A stretch of 64,000 nucleotides of DNA from an uncultured Alteromonadaceae bacterium (GCA_913056495.1 CAJXMO010000013.1:1-64000); one strand, 5' to 3'; shown: positions 31,108-40,900, numbered from the stretch's first letter. Program-made: numbers and translations. The notes: generated from the sequence alone by a model not told the origin.

Positions 31108-32010
31108 TTGGATAACTTTCAACGCTATTTAAAGCCGGACACCGGCTTTTTAGACCCAATAAAAAGCAAGATATTTGCGGGTTTAAACGAAGAATTAATC
31201 CCGGATATTTCGCATTTATCTGAACTTTTACATGCATCACTTGATCTTTCCCGAGTGCTGCAAACTTTTACCACTGAAGCGGCAAGTTTTGTCCAGCTGA
31301 GCGGCATTCGCTTTCAGTGTGAATCCACCTGTGTCGAAACCGAACATTTTGCAGAAGGGATTTTTGAACACATTACAGAGTTGAGCATAGGTCATCAAAC
31401 TTTAGGATATCTGACTTATGCGGCTTACCGTGAAATAGGCCCTAAAGAAGCTAAAATATTGCATCATATGCAAACAAAACTGGCTCAGCCCGTCAGTAAC
31501 GCAGTACAGTTTAATTTACTGCAACAACAAGCACTAAAAGACTACCTGACTAAACTGGGTAATAGAGCCAGTTTTGATGAACAAATTGAGTTGGCAGTCG
31601 AACGCTGTGAACGTAATGGCTCAGAGTTTTCTTTAGTATTACTGGATTTGGATAACTTTAAATTTGCCAACGATACGTTTGGTCATGCTGAAGGGGATAA
31701 AGTTCTGCAGGAATTTGCCCGTATTATCAAACAGAGTGTTCGCCGAACCGACATTGCATTTAGATTTGGCGGTGATGAATTTGCAATTATACTGGATACA
31801 GAAAATCCAGCTATCGCCGAACAAATCTCTAGCCGAGTTGAAAAAATGGTTGAGCAATCTTTATTGATGCGCAATACCCGGGTTTCATCTTCAATTGGCT
31901 ATGCCCATTGGGAACCCGGTGAAAGTAGTTTGCATTTATTTTCACGGGCTGATCAGGCTTTGTATCAAGCTAAACTCAGTCATCATAGTAAGCAGTTAAA
32001 ACGAGCTTAG
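31108..32010 (+). CDS. GGDEF diguanylate cyclase
   Basis: A 300-residue soluble protein. Residues about 30-135 look like a small GAF-like sensor, not firmly assigned. Residues about 140-300 are a GGDEF domain beginning DYLTKLGNRASFDE. The active-site loop FGGDEF is intact (GGDEF at 221-225) and an inhibitory-site motif RRTD (212-215) lies five residues before it, so an active, product-inhibited cyclase is expected. The start is TTG, with GAGG 6 bases upstream and no suitable ATG. It is divergent from the Kef-type gene. Confidence 0.92.
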   Translation: MDNFQRYLKPDTGFLDPIKSKIFAGLNEELIPDISHLSELLHASLDLSRVLQTFTTEAASFVQLSGIRFQCESTCVETEHFAEGIFEHITELSIGHQTLGYLTYAAYREIGPKEAKILHHMQTKLAQPVSNAVQFNLLQQQALKDYLTKLGNRASFDEQIELAVERCERNGSEFSLVLLDLDNFKFANDTFGHAEGDKVLQEFARIIKQSVRRTDIAFRFGGDEFAIILDTENPAIAEQISSRVEKMVEQSLLMRNTRVSSSIGYAHWEPGESSLHLFSRADQALYQAKLSHHSKQLKRA

Positions 32011-32040
32011 CGTTAATTATTTACCGACCCCTTTCCATTA

Positions 32041-32080
32041 AAACCGCTTAACGTGAATAAAATTAAGCGGTTTCTTTTTA
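32041..32080 (+). terminator. terminator after the diguanylate cyclase
   Basis: AAACCGCTTAA (32041-32051) pairs with TTAAGCGGTTT (32063-32073) and is followed by CTTTTTA. Confidence 0.88.
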
Positions 32081-32140
32081 TCTTGAGCACAGTTACCGAT
32101 ATAATAAATCTACTCTCGGTTAACTCTATGATACAAAATA

Positions 32141-32485
32141 ATGAAACAAGAACTTGCATTACAACAAGTATTCGAAACCATTTGTCAGTTACACTTAGAC
32201 GATAAACTGGTATCAGTGGCCAATGTCAGAAATAAAATGATCATAGCAGCGCCACTGCCGTTGATTACCCGCGCCATAGCGGCCTTTAAAGCTGATTCAC
32301 AAACCTATCTTGACAGCTATTTAAAAAATAACGAGCAAGTGGTTGAGATAAAAGACGATAATGAATCTCCCACTGGCCCTTCAGCTAATACTTCACATAG
32401 TCTTACCGAACGGGTAACTGAATTAGAACATCAGGTCGCTGAGTTAAGTAGACAATTGGCAAAACTGACAAAACAAAAGCCATAA
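32141..32485 (+). CDS. small KfrA_N-like protein with C-terminal coiled coil
   Basis: A 114-residue protein not recognised by name. Residues about 1-55 resemble the KfrA N-terminal DNA-binding domain: a helix, then VSVANVRNKM and a second helix PLPLITRAIAAFK, the pattern of that helix-turn-helix family. Residues about 85-112 form a heptad coiled coil (LTERVTELEHQVAELSRQL). It may be a small DNA-binding or nucleoid-associated protein, which is inference. It converges on syd. No strong ribosome-binding site is visible. Confidence 0.6.
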   Translation: MKQELALQQVFETICQLHLDDKLVSVANVRNKMIIAAPLPLITRAIAAFKADSQTYLDSYLKNNEQVVEIKDDNESPTGPSANTSHSLTERVTELEHQVAELSRQLAKLTKQKP

Positions 32486-32501
32486 AAGCGACTCTTTAAA
32501 T

Positions 32502-33041
32502 CTATTGAACGGAGACCTGCTCAATAAATTCAGCCAGGCTGTCTGCCAACTTTTGTTTAGGCTCACAGCCAACCCGTTCCAAAAAGATCTCCCCTGTTGC
32601 ATTTAATAAAGAGATAAAATATTCATCATTTGCGGTTGTCGCAATAAAAACGGTTAGCTTCTGCTTTAGTTTTTGCTTCATCATTAAATGGCCAAGCAGG
32701 TTTTCCTGCAATATTTCAAAATCTTCCTGATTCCAGACCTGAATTAAACTAATATCATCCTGCTGCCATTTTACCGCCAAAGTGGGTGCAAAAAACCGAC
32801 AGTAGAAAGCTGTAATATCCGGATGAATGGTCAGGTCTAATGCCTGCTCAATATTTTTTAAATCAAAATCCTGAGCTCGATCAACTGGCTGCCAAAAAAT
32901 TGTCGTTTCATCTCGTTTTGCTAATTGACAAGGGCTCTGCCAATCTGGATCATAGTCGGTTATTCCTTGGCCTTGTTCGCCATTAGCTTGAATGTGTCTG
33001 CTAAATAAATTAGCCAATGCGCTTGTTACAGAATTAGACAT
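32502..33041 (-). CDS. syd: SecY-interacting protein Syd
   Basis: Syd is a small cytosolic protein that binds SecY at the inner membrane. The 179 residues align through their length with E. coli Syd (181): IFWQPV, FCRFFA-type strand YCRFFAPTL, QVWNQEDFEILQENLLGH and the C-terminal LADSLAEFIEQV. I chose the ATG at 33041; a TTG two codons earlier is also open. It is divergent from queF, the same order as in E. coli. Confidence 0.92.
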   Translation of the reverse strand: MSNSVTSALANLFSRHIQANGEQGQGITDYDPDWQSPCQLAKRDETTIFWQPVDRAQDFDLKNIEQALDLTIHPDITAFYCRFFAPTLAVKWQQDDISLIQVWNQEDFEILQENLLGHLMMKQKLKQKLTVFIATTANDEYFISLLNATGEIFLERVGCEPKQKLADSLAEFIEQVSVQ

Positions 33042-33083
33042 GCTCAACCATATTACTTAAATTAAAAACGGTCATTTAGCCTT

Positions 33084-33932
33084 ATGTCGCAGCAGAACTC
33101 AAGTGATTTACTTGCCAAACTAACCTTGGGTAAAGAAACTCAATACGCCAATCAGTATGACGCCTCTTTATTGCAGCCGGTTCCACGAGCAATGTCTCGT
33201 CAAACGCTGGGTGAAATAAAAAATCACTTTATTGGTTGTGATCTCTGGACAGGTTATGAAATATCCTGGCTGGAGCCTCAAGGCAAACCTGTTGTCAAAA
33301 TTGCTGAGTTTAGCTTTAATGCAGATTCTGAAAACCTGATTGAATCCAAATCATTTAAACTCTATTTAAACAGCTTTAACCAGACAAAATTTCCTAACGC
33401 CGAACAGGTTAAACAAATTATGGCTGAGGATTTAGCTCAGGTATCCGGCATGCCGGTTGAGGTGAAACTTTATGATCTGGATGAATATACTCAATTAGGC
33501 GTTAGCCGCTTACCCGGTCAACTAATAGATGATTTGCCACTGGCAATTGAACACTATCAGTATGACCCTGATATTCTGACATCATCTGAAAACTCAAAAG
33601 TAGTTACTGAAACACTGGTATCTCATTTGCTCAAGTCCAACTGCCTGGTTACAAACCAGCCAGACTGGGGTAGCGTTATGATTCGCTATACGGGTCAGCA
33701 GATAGATCATCAAAGTTTATTAACTTATATTATCGGGTTTAGAAATCATAATGAATTCCATGAGCATTGTGTCGAAAGAATTTTCATTGATATTCAAAAT
33801 AAATTTAACCCGGATGAACTCTCAGTTTATGCCAGATATACTCGCCGGGGTGGACTGGATATTAACCCGATACGTGTATCTGAAGCCAGCTTACTGGATT
33901 CTGTAACCTGGCACAGGTTGGCCAGACAATAA
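33084..33932 (+). CDS. queF: NADPH-dependent 7-cyano-7-deazaguanine reductase (long type)
   Basis: QueF reduces preQ0 to preQ1 in queuosine synthesis. The 282 residues equal E. coli QueF, the long bimodular T-fold type. The catalytic Cys187 lies in SNCLVTNQPDWGS, preceded by the substrate segment LTSSENSK. The substrate-binding Glu/His occur in NEFHEHCVERIF. It lies between syd (divergent) and ppnN, a block also seen in E. coli. Confidence 0.96.
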   Translation: MSQQNSSDLLAKLTLGKETQYANQYDASLLQPVPRAMSRQTLGEIKNHFIGCDLWTGYEISWLEPQGKPVVKIAEFSFNADSENLIESKSFKLYLNSFNQTKFPNAEQVKQIMAEDLAQVSGMPVEVKLYDLDEYTQLGVSRLPGQLIDDLPLAIEHYQYDPDILTSSENSKVVTETLVSHLLKSNCLVTNQPDWGSVMIRYTGQQIDHQSLLTYIIGFRNHNEFHEHCVERIFIDIQNKFNPDELSVYARYTRRGGLDINPIRVSEASLLDSVTWHRLARQ

Positions 33933-34137
33933 CAAGTAAGCCGCTTTTAGGGAAAAAAACTAAGACATTTTTGCACTGAAGTACTATACTCATCAGGTCT
34001 AAAAATATAGAAAAATCAAAGATAAAAGCGGACAATATTTAAGCAACGTTGTGTGTTCCGGGTAACGAATATTAATATTTGGTTTAGATTAAATTGTTTT
34101 GACTAATTGAAATTGTCTGTATGGCAGGAAAAAATAA

Positions 34138-35694
34138 GTGTCTGAAGAAAAAATAGAATTATTAAAAAAGAAACTGTTAAGCGCTATCCAGGCTCGCCAA
34201 AGCTTGGAAAAAAGTTATGAAAAACAATTCAGTACACTCACTGGTTTTATTATTAAATTAACCAATACCTGTAAAGGTATGGATATCGAGCTGGATAACA
34301 AACTAGCCAGCCTCAGAGCCCAACTTAATTCTAATACAAACATTTCAAAACTCGGTCCTTTATTTAATGACCTTAACCAGATTTTAAATCAACAAGCCCT
34401 TAAAAATGCACAACAGCTGCAAGTTGCGCAAGGTGGCTTGCTCAATTCAGCCAAAACATTACAGAAATTTAAAGGCCTGCCCGATGAATTCAGGCGTAAT
34501 CTGCGAAAACTAGTGACTGATATAGAAGAACCACATACTTCTTATGCTCAGCTTCTGCCTTTATTGGCTCAATTGGTATCCTTTTACCAGGATTTTGCAA
34601 CGTTAGACAAACAACAACACGCCCCTCAATTATCCCAATCAGAGCAAATTGATTCGTTACGTAAGCAAGTTTCTGCGGAATTAATTAATATTCTGAGCAA
34701 TATCGCATTTTCCGGCGAACATGCTGAAAAAATCGATCAGGTCAGACATACACTGTCAGATAACTTATCCACTGAAGCTCTGGTTGAGTCCTGTGTTGAA
34801 GTCATTCGTCTGGTTATCAGCAGCATTACCGAAGAACGTCAATCTGCGCAAAGTTTTCTGTTTAGCTTAAATGATGCGCTCAGTTCGGTGCATCAAGCAG
34901 TTTCCACGTCTATCAACGGCTCAAAAACCATTAATGAATCTAAACAGAAACTCAATGAACAGCTCAAAAACAATTTAGCCAGTATGACTGACGATGTGAA
35001 TCAGGCCACCTCACTCGAAGCACTAAAACGTCAGATTAATCTTCGTATCGGGGAAATTGCCAGCGCTTTAAATGAAAAAGAGTCACTTGAATCAGAAGAA
35101 CATCAACTGTTAATAAACAGTCTAAGCGAAATGGAATCTCGCTTACAGGAATTGGAAGTAGAAGCCGAAGAATATAAAAAGAAATTATCAGAGCAAAGAT
35201 TTAAGTCCCTGCAGGACATGTTGACTAAGTTGCCTAACCGGGCATCATTAGATGAACGAATGGAGTTAGAATACAGACGCTGGATGCGTTACAGTCATGA
35301 TCTGTGTGTCGTCGTGGCTGACATTGACCATTTTAAATCGATTAACGATAAGTTTGGTCATTCTGTCGGTGACCGAGTTTTACAAATTGTCGCAGCGACC
35401 TTGCAAAAAGGATTGCGTGAAACCGATTATATTGCCCGCTATGGCGGTGAAGAGTTTGTATTAATTTTCCCAGAGTCTAAACTTAAAGAAATTGAAAGCA
35501 AACTCAATACATTACGAGAAACGGTTAGCAAAATACCATTTAAATTTAAAAATTCAGATTTACAAGTCACGATTTCAATGGGGGCAACTCAGTTTAAAGC
35601 GATCGACCAACCACAAAGTGCATTTGATCGCGCAGACCAAGCTTTATACGAAGCCAAATCATCAGGTAGAAACAAAGTAATAATTAAGCGCTAA
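34138..35694 (+). CDS. GGDEF diguanylate cyclase with long coiled-coil N-terminus
   Basis: A 518-residue soluble protein. Residues about 1-345 are almost entirely helical with coiled-coil segments and match no sensor domain I can name. Residues about 350-518 are a GGDEF domain with an intact GGEEF (436-440) and an inhibitory-site RETD (427-430). The start is GTG, with AGGA about 10 bases upstream. It lies between queF and ppnN, which are direct neighbours in E. coli. Confidence 0.9.
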   Translation: MSEEKIELLKKKLLSAIQARQSLEKSYEKQFSTLTGFIIKLTNTCKGMDIELDNKLASLRAQLNSNTNISKLGPLFNDLNQILNQQALKNAQQLQVAQGGLLNSAKTLQKFKGLPDEFRRNLRKLVTDIEEPHTSYAQLLPLLAQLVSFYQDFATLDKQQHAPQLSQSEQIDSLRKQVSAELINILSNIAFSGEHAEKIDQVRHTLSDNLSTEALVESCVEVIRLVISSITEERQSAQSFLFSLNDALSSVHQAVSTSINGSKTINESKQKLNEQLKNNLASMTDDVNQATSLEALKRQINLRIGEIASALNEKESLESEEHQLLINSLSEMESRLQELEVEAEEYKKKLSEQRFKSLQDMLTKLPNRASLDERMELEYRRWMRYSHDLCVVVADIDHFKSINDKFGHSVGDRVLQIVAATLQKGLRETDYIARYGGEEFVLIFPESKLKEIESKLNTLRETVSKIPFKFKNSDLQVTISMGATQFKAIDQPQSAFDRADQALYEAKSSGRNKVIIKR

Positions 35695-35762
35695 ATTATT
35701 AGAGTCCGGGACCGACGACTCATTGCTTTTTGCCCTTTCCTTCCAAAGCAAAAGAGGTGTTT

Positions 35763-37121
35763 ATGATTGTAGAAATTAATCCAATCGGAACTATGGATTT
35801 ATTATCTCAGCTTGAAGTAAACAAGCTAGAACAGTCCTCAAGCAGTGAGCTTTACAGATTATATAGAAATTGCTCACTCGCGGTATTAAACGTAGGCAGT
35901 CATACCGATAGCAGTGCTGAAATTTACGAACAATTTAAAGATTTTGACATTCACCTAATCCCGCGGGAACGCGGTGTGAAAATACGCCTGATTAATCCAC
36001 CTCAACATGCTTTTGTCGATGGTGAAATTATTGCCGGTATCAAAGAACTTTTATTTGATGTACTACGCGACATTCTATTTACCGGTATCCGACTGAAAGA
36101 ACTCAGCCGGATTGATTTAGAGCACCCAACGCACATTACTCACTATGTATTTGATATTTTGCGAAACGCAGGTGCACTTCAGGCGCATAAAGACCCGAAT
36201 ATGATCGTTTGCTGGGGCGGGCATTCGATTAATGCATATGAATATAAATATACTAAAAATGTGGGTTATGAGCTGGGGCTCAGAGGGTTAAATATTTGCA
36301 CAGGTTGTGGACCGGGTGCAATGAAAGGCCCGATGAAAGGGGCAACCATTGCACATTTAAAGCAGCGTATCAGTAACGGCCGGTATTTAGGTCTGACTGA
36401 ACCTTCTATCATAGCGGCCGAACCGCCCAACCCCATAGTCAATGAGCTTGTGATACTGCCGGATATAGAAAAGCGACTAGAAGCATTTTTACGCGTTGCG
36501 CATGGCATCGTTATTTTTCCGGGCGGGGTTGGCACCGCTGAAGAGTTACTTTATATTCTGGGTATTATGCTCAATCAGGCAAACCGAGAGCAGTGTCTAC
36601 CGATTGTGTTGACCGGTCCGAAAGAAAGTGCAGACTATTTTGTTGAAATCGATCAGTTTGTAAAATCTATTTTGGGCCCTGAAGCGGCTGACTTATATAC
36701 TATCATCATAGATGATCCGGCAGCGGTAGCTCAATATATGAAAAGTAATATGGCTGAAGTCAGAGCACACAGACGTCAAACCGGTGATGCGTACCATTTC
36801 AACTGGTCATTAAAAATTGAGCCTGAGTTTCAGCAACCGTTTGCGCCGACCCATAAAAATTTAGCCGAGCTCAAACTGTCACTCTCTCAGGAAAAAGCCG
36901 AACTGGCCGCTAATTTAAGACGCACTTTTTCAGCGATTGTGGCTGGCAATGTAAAAGAGGAAGGCGTCAAAGAGATTGCACGTCACGGCCCGTTTATTAT
37001 CAATGGTGAGCCCAAGCTAATGAGCATGATAGATGAGCTGTTAAAAGCCTTTATTGAACAAGGCAGAATGAAATTACCGGGTACAGAATATAAGCCTTGT
37101 TATCAAATAGAGCAAAAATAA
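35763..37121 (+). CDS. ppnN: pyrimidine/purine nucleotide 5'-monophosphate nucleosidase
   Basis: PpnN (YgdH) cleaves nucleoside monophosphates to base and ribose 5-phosphate and is bound by (p)ppGpp in E. coli. This 452-residue protein aligns end to end with it: [61 protein letters not shown] and the LOG-type motif [12 protein letters not shown] chose the ATG at 35763 (AGAGGTG upstream, and it matches the E. coli N-terminus) over an in-frame start 11 codons earlier. Confidence 0.96.
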   Translation: MIVEINPIGTMDLLSQLEVNKLEQSSSSELYRLYRNCSLAVLNVGSHTDSSAEIYEQFKDFDIHLIPRERGVKIRLINPPQHAFVDGEIIAGIKELLFDVLRDILFTGIRLKELSRIDLEHPTHITHYVFDILRNAGALQAHKDPNMIVCWGGHSINAYEYKYTKNVGYELGLRGLNICTGCGPGAMKGPMKGATIAHLKQRISNGRYLGLTEPSIIAAEPPNPIVNELVILPDIEKRLEAFLRVAHGIVIFPGGVGTAEELLYILGIMLNQANREQCLPIVLTGPKESADYFVEIDQFVKSILGPEAADLYTIIIDDPAAVAQYMKSNMAEVRAHRRQTGDAYHFNWSLKIEPEFQQPFAPTHKNLAELKLSLSQEKAELAANLRRTFSAIVAGNVKEEGVKEIARHGPFIINGEPKLMSMIDELLKAFIEQGRMKLPGTEYKPCYQIEQK

Positions 37122-37148
37122 ACTCACGTATATAAATTAGGATGAACA

Positions 37149-37850
37149 ATGCAAAAAACCGTTTTTATTACCGGAGCTAACCGGGGTATAGGTCTTGAAT
37201 TTGTAAAGCAGTACCATAAAGCCGGCTATCAAGTTATTGCAACCACGCGCAATCCGCTGGAGCAAGACGATTTAAAAATACTGAGTCAGGCCCATAAAAA
37301 TATAAAAGTAATGTCACTGGATATCAGTGATGAAAAACAAATCGCCGGCGTCAAATCCATGCTGGTCGATCAGCCAATAGATGTATTAATCTGTAATGCA
37401 GGTTATTACGGTCCTAAAGATGAACGCGCCCGCTTTGGACAAGTTGACCAGAGTGAATGGATAAAAACCTTTTCAATCAATGCTATCGCACCATTAAAAT
37501 TGATTGAAGCCTTGCATCAAAATCTGCTTGCGGGTAAAGAAAAAAAGATAGCTGTGCTCAGCAGTAAAATGGGTAGTATGGCAGATAATGGTTCAGGGAG
37601 CAGCTATATTTATCGCTCAACTAAAGCCGCACTGAATGCCGTTGTAAAAAGCTTATCAATTGATTTAGCAGAGGATAAAATAAAGCTGGTTTCTTTGCAT
37701 CCGGGTTGGGTTAAAACCGATATGGGCGGAGTCAATGCACTCATAGATACAGAAACATCGGTTAAAGGCATGAAACAAGTCATCACTAAACTCACGGCCA
37801 AAAATACAGGTCGGTTTATTGCGTATGATGGCCAGGAGATCCCCTGGTAA
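37149..37850 (+). CDS. short-chain dehydrogenase/reductase
   Basis: A 233-residue classical-type SDR. The cofactor site TGANRGIG is near the N-terminus, NAG appears as ICNAGYYG, the catalytic Ser is in VLSSKMG, and YRSTK provides the YxxxK pair. It is close to C-factor/sniffer-like SDRs. The substrate is unknown. It lies 27 bases after ppnN with an AGGATG site, so it is probably co-transcribed. Confidence 0.9.
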   Translation: MQKTVFITGANRGIGLEFVKQYHKAGYQVIATTRNPLEQDDLKILSQAHKNIKVMSLDISDEKQIAGVKSMLVDQPIDVLICNAGYYGPKDERARFGQVDQSEWIKTFSINAIAPLKLIEALHQNLLAGKEKKIAVLSSKMGSMADNGSGSSYIYRSTKAALNAVVKSLSIDLAEDKIKLVSLHPGWVKTDMGGVNALIDTETSVKGMKQVITKLTAKNTGRFIAYDGQEIPW

Positions 37851-37876
37851 ACCGTTTTATAATTTGATTAACTTTA

Positions 37877-37920
37877 GGTGGTTTATACAGCCAGATAGTT
37901 GTTCTGTGTTATAAACCACC
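37877..37920 (+). repeat. 11-base perfect inverted repeat before the HDOD-like gene
   Basis: GGTGGTTTATA (37877-37887) and TATAAACCACC (37910-37920) are exact complements around a 22-base loop. No T tract follows, so it is a weak terminator candidate for the SDR gene or a leader hairpin for the next one. Confidence 0.65.
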
Positions 37921-37931
37921 GGGTACTGCAC

Positions 37932-39785
37932 ATGCCTTCTGATAATGCCCCATCCAATATGCCTCCGATAGTGACTTATCGCTCCGTTCATGCGCTCGTA
38001 GAGCATTATCAGGCTCTCAATTTAAAGCTGACTCAAAAGCGTATTGAAGCTGACGATTTTATTCCGGCTTTAGTAAACTGTTCAGAGCAGTGGCTTGGGC
38101 TATATCAGCAGTCACCTGAATCTATTTCGAGCTTATATTTTTTACCGCTGGGGCTAAGGTTTACAGAAACACGATATCTTAAAACCTGTATATTAATCCT
38201 GAACCTGGTTGAAACCCTTAGTATTCCAACCAGCCTGGCCAGCTGCTTATTAACCGCTGCCGGGTTAAAAGATATTGCTGTTTTTAAAGCGCTTAATAAA
38301 CCATCAGCTGATCTCAGTGCGCTAATAAACAAAAAAAAATTTGCAGCCAAGCTTTATCAAAGTGCCGCGCACTCTGCCAAAATTAGCCGTTCGCTGTTAA
38401 AACCCACAGCCAAAGCTTATATGTCGATAGTGCCGGAGCTGGTATTCAATCAGTATGAATATCTGGATGGCTCCGGGCCTAACCAATTACATTTACCTAA
38501 GTTTGACGAGCATAACTTTAATCCGATCCAACTTTTTAGTTTATGCTGCCATCTGGTTAACTTACCTGCGTTATATCCCAAACTGAATAACTGGACTTTA
38601 CAGCTTAAATTTTTAGTTCGACATCAGTTTAATAAAATCGATTCAGGTTTATTAACCCGGCTTTACCAGCAGTTTTCTGGTTTACCGGCCGGTTCGTCGG
38701 TTTTATACCAAAAAATGCCAGCCCTCTTGCTGCTTAAAAATAAGCAATCCGAACGAGCCATTATTCTGCAAAACAGTCAGGCCTGCCTATGTGGGTTAAA
38801 TGAAATAGCACCGACAGAGACTGACCCTAAGATCACTCTGACGGCTTCGCTCTATGAAACTGCGCTGAACGAATTAATGAATGAGCAGGCGTGGAACACC
38901 CGAGCGATAAATTTGCCGGGCTTTAACCTAAAAATCAGCCCTCAGCTGCGCTTGTTATACCGACAGTTTACCCGGCATCCGGATCCTATTGATTTATTAA
39001 CCCGGACTTTAAAATCAAAACCGGATTCAGGCTCTGTGCTCAGCGAGCGATTTCAACAGTCATTGGCACAGGACTTAATTGAATATGCAAACCAGTTAGG
39101 GCAAACTCAGGCAAATATCTCAAGCCCGATACGCTCAATCAACCAGGCCGTGATGTACCTTGGCAGTGATGCACTTGAGCACTGGTTGATCCATCAGGCA
39201 ATAAAAGCACCTTTGTACCAACTAAATCACGCCTCCAGTGCTGCGCTCAGACAATATTTATTTTTAGCTCAAACCATTGCCGCAGATTTAAGCAGACTGC
39301 ATAAAAATATCCATCCTGAGCTGTCTAAAATGCTCATCAGCTGTTTGTTCTACCCCTATTTTTTTCATCCAAATCTAACCACCCGGCTGATAAAACCGGA
39401 AAAAGTTTCCACTCAGCTCAATCAGATTTTTAGGTTTAATAAAAATCAAACAGAGTTGATAGTTAAATTGGCAAAAAATGCCGGTCTGGCTCAAACCTTG
39501 ATCGAAGTACTGCAGGAATCCTCTGTCTTAGAGCCGCAATCGGTGAAACACCCTGAACTAACCAGCTGTTTAAAGTTAGCCATCTTGTCGGTTGGGTTGA
39601 TTTATCATTCGCCTAAAGTCGACAAAATGAATCAGCTTGCTCAAGCAGATAATCAAGTTTATGATGAGGTAAAACAAAGCTTATCGAGTTTAAACATGGA
39701 CTGGTCGACTTATTATCAGCTCCTTAATAATAATCTTGAAAAACATCACTATTTCTGCCCGTTTAACAGGGTCAACAGACTCTAG
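37932..39785 (+). CDS. degenerate HD-GYP/HDOD-like protein
   Basis: A 617-residue soluble protein of mostly helical character that I do not fully recognise. One segment, NQYEYLDGSGPNQLHLP, looks like a worn HD-GYP signature (DGxGYP with the His and GYP lost). A later one, SINQAVMYLGSDALEHWLIHQA, matches the HDOD pattern. Metal-binding HD residues are not evident, so it is probably a non-catalytic signalling scaffold (inference). I chose the ATG at 37932; an in-frame TTG start 11 codons upstream would fall inside the inverted repeat. Confidence 0.6.
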   Translation: MPSDNAPSNMPPIVTYRSVHALVEHYQALNLKLTQKRIEADDFIPALVNCSEQWLGLYQQSPESISSLYFLPLGLRFTETRYLKTCILILNLVETLSIPTSLASCLLTAAGLKDIAVFKALNKPSADLSALINKKKFAAKLYQSAAHSAKISRSLLKPTAKAYMSIVPELVFNQYEYLDGSGPNQLHLPKFDEHNFNPIQLFSLCCHLVNLPALYPKLNNWTLQLKFLVRHQFNKIDSGLLTRLYQQFSGLPAGSSVLYQKMPALLLLKNKQSERAIILQNSQACLCGLNEIAPTETDPKITLTASLYETALNELMNEQAWNTRAINLPGFNLKISPQLRLLYRQFTRHPDPIDLLTRTLKSKPDSGSVLSERFQQSLAQDLIEYANQLGQTQANISSPIRSINQAVMYLGSDALEHWLIHQAIKAPLYQLNHASSAALRQYLFLAQTIAADLSRLHKNIHPELSKMLISCLFYPYFFHPNLTTRLIKPEKVSTQLNQIFRFNKNQTELIVKLAKNAGLAQTLIEVLQESSVLEPQSVKHPELTSCLKLAILSVGLIYHSPKVDKMNQLAQADNQVYDEVKQSLSSLNMDWSTYYQLLNNNLEKHHYFCPFNRVNRL

Positions 39786-39807
39786 TACACTTAATTAAGA
39801 GGGATTT

Positions 39808-40815
39808 ATGGCACAACATACAATCACTGTGATTCCGGGAGACGGAATTGGTCCGAGCATCATAGACTCGGCGGTTCAGGTATTAGAAAAGTTAGACTGT
39901 GGATTTGAGTTTGAATACGCCGATGCGGGGTTAACCGCACTAGAAAAAACCGGAGAGCTCTTACCGGCAGATACCTTAAATTCAATTGAAAAAAATAAAA
40001 TCGTTTTAAAAGGTCCATTGACAACGCCTGTCGGAGAAGGATTTACTTCAATCAATGTAACTTTGCGCAAACGTTTTAAGCTGTACGCAAATTTACGTCC
40101 GGTTATCTCATTTAAAGGAACGCGCGCGCGTTACGATAATATCGATATTATTACCATACGCGAAAATACTCAGGGCATGTATTCTGGCTTAGGACAAACC
40201 CTATCAGATGATGGCGAAACCGCAGAAGCAACCAGTCAGATTACCCAACAAGGTGCTAAAGCGATTGTTAGTTTTGCGTTTGAGCTGGCAAAAAAAGAAG
40301 GCCGGAAAAAAGTAACCGTAGTCCACAAAGCCAATATTCTAAAATCTACTTCGGGTTTATTTTTAAAGGTTGCTAAAGAAGTGGCAGCTCAATACCCGGA
40401 AATAGAATGTAACGACATGATTGTCGACAATACCTGCATGCAGTTAGTCATGGATCCCGAGCAGTTTGATGTCATCGTCACCACAAATTTATTTGGCGAT
40501 ATTATTTCTGATTTATGTGCCGGTTTAATCGGTGGATTAGGTATGGCACCGGGCGCAAATATTGGAGATGAATGCGCTATTTTTGAAGCTGTACATGGCA
40601 GTGCACCTGATTTAGCAGGTAAAAACCTGGCAAACCCGACTTCGGTATTATTGGCATCTGTGCAAATGCTTGAGCATTTGGAAATGAAAGATAAAGCAGA
40701 CAAACTCAGATTTGCAATCAAAGATGCCATCGGCAAAGGTGACCGAACGACTCGGGATTTAGGCGGTGAATCCGGTACAACAGAATTTACTCAAGCAATT
40801 CTGGACAGATTATAA
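39808..40815 (+). CDS. NAD-type isocitrate dehydrogenase
   Basis: A 335-residue member of the IDH/IPMDH family. It shares PGDGIGP with LeuB, but the substrate loop (TSINVTLRKRFKLYANLRP) and length match the short NAD-dependent isocitrate dehydrogenases rather than LeuB or the long NADP enzyme Icd. Metal-site and cofactor motifs TTNLFGDIISD and EAVHGSAPDLAGKN are intact. It would convert isocitrate to 2-oxoglutarate in the TCA cycle. AGAGGG precedes the ATG. Confidence 0.88.
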   Translation: MAQHTITVIPGDGIGPSIIDSAVQVLEKLDCGFEFEYADAGLTALEKTGELLPADTLNSIEKNKIVLKGPLTTPVGEGFTSINVTLRKRFKLYANLRPVISFKGTRARYDNIDIITIRENTQGMYSGLGQTLSDDGETAEATSQITQQGAKAIVSFAFELAKKEGRKKVTVVHKANILKSTSGLFLKVAKEVAAQYPEIECNDMIVDNTCMQLVMDPEQFDVIVTTNLFGDIISDLCAGLIGGLGMAPGANIGDECAIFEAVHGSAPDLAGKNLANPTSVLLASVQMLEHLEMKDKADKLRFAIKDAIGKGDRTTRDLGGESGTTEFTQAILDRL

Positions 40816-40846
40816 AAGGTATTATCTTTGAGTGTTTTTGCAATAA

Positions 40847-40882
40847 AAAAATCAGTATCCGGCTAACGCGGATACTGATTTT
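40847..40882. terminator. bidirectional terminator between IDH and pectate lyase genes
   Basis: ATCAGTATCCG (40851-40861) and CGGATACTGAT (40869-40879) form an 11-base stem with A and T runs outside. It lies between two convergent genes and can serve both. Confidence 0.88.
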
Positions 40883-40900
40883 ACATTATAAAAGAATGGT

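Noticed and set aside
40389-40736. Minus-strand open frame of 115 codons within the isocitrate dehydrogenase gene
   Set aside because: It is antisense to a well-conserved enzyme domain. A similar antisense frame occurs at the matching place in leuB (19632-19940), so it reflects codon patterns of this family.
39808-40815. Second leuB-like gene
   Set aside because: The substrate-loop sequence and lack of the LeuB motif [10 protein letters not shown] favour isocitrate dehydrogenase rather than a leuB duplicate.
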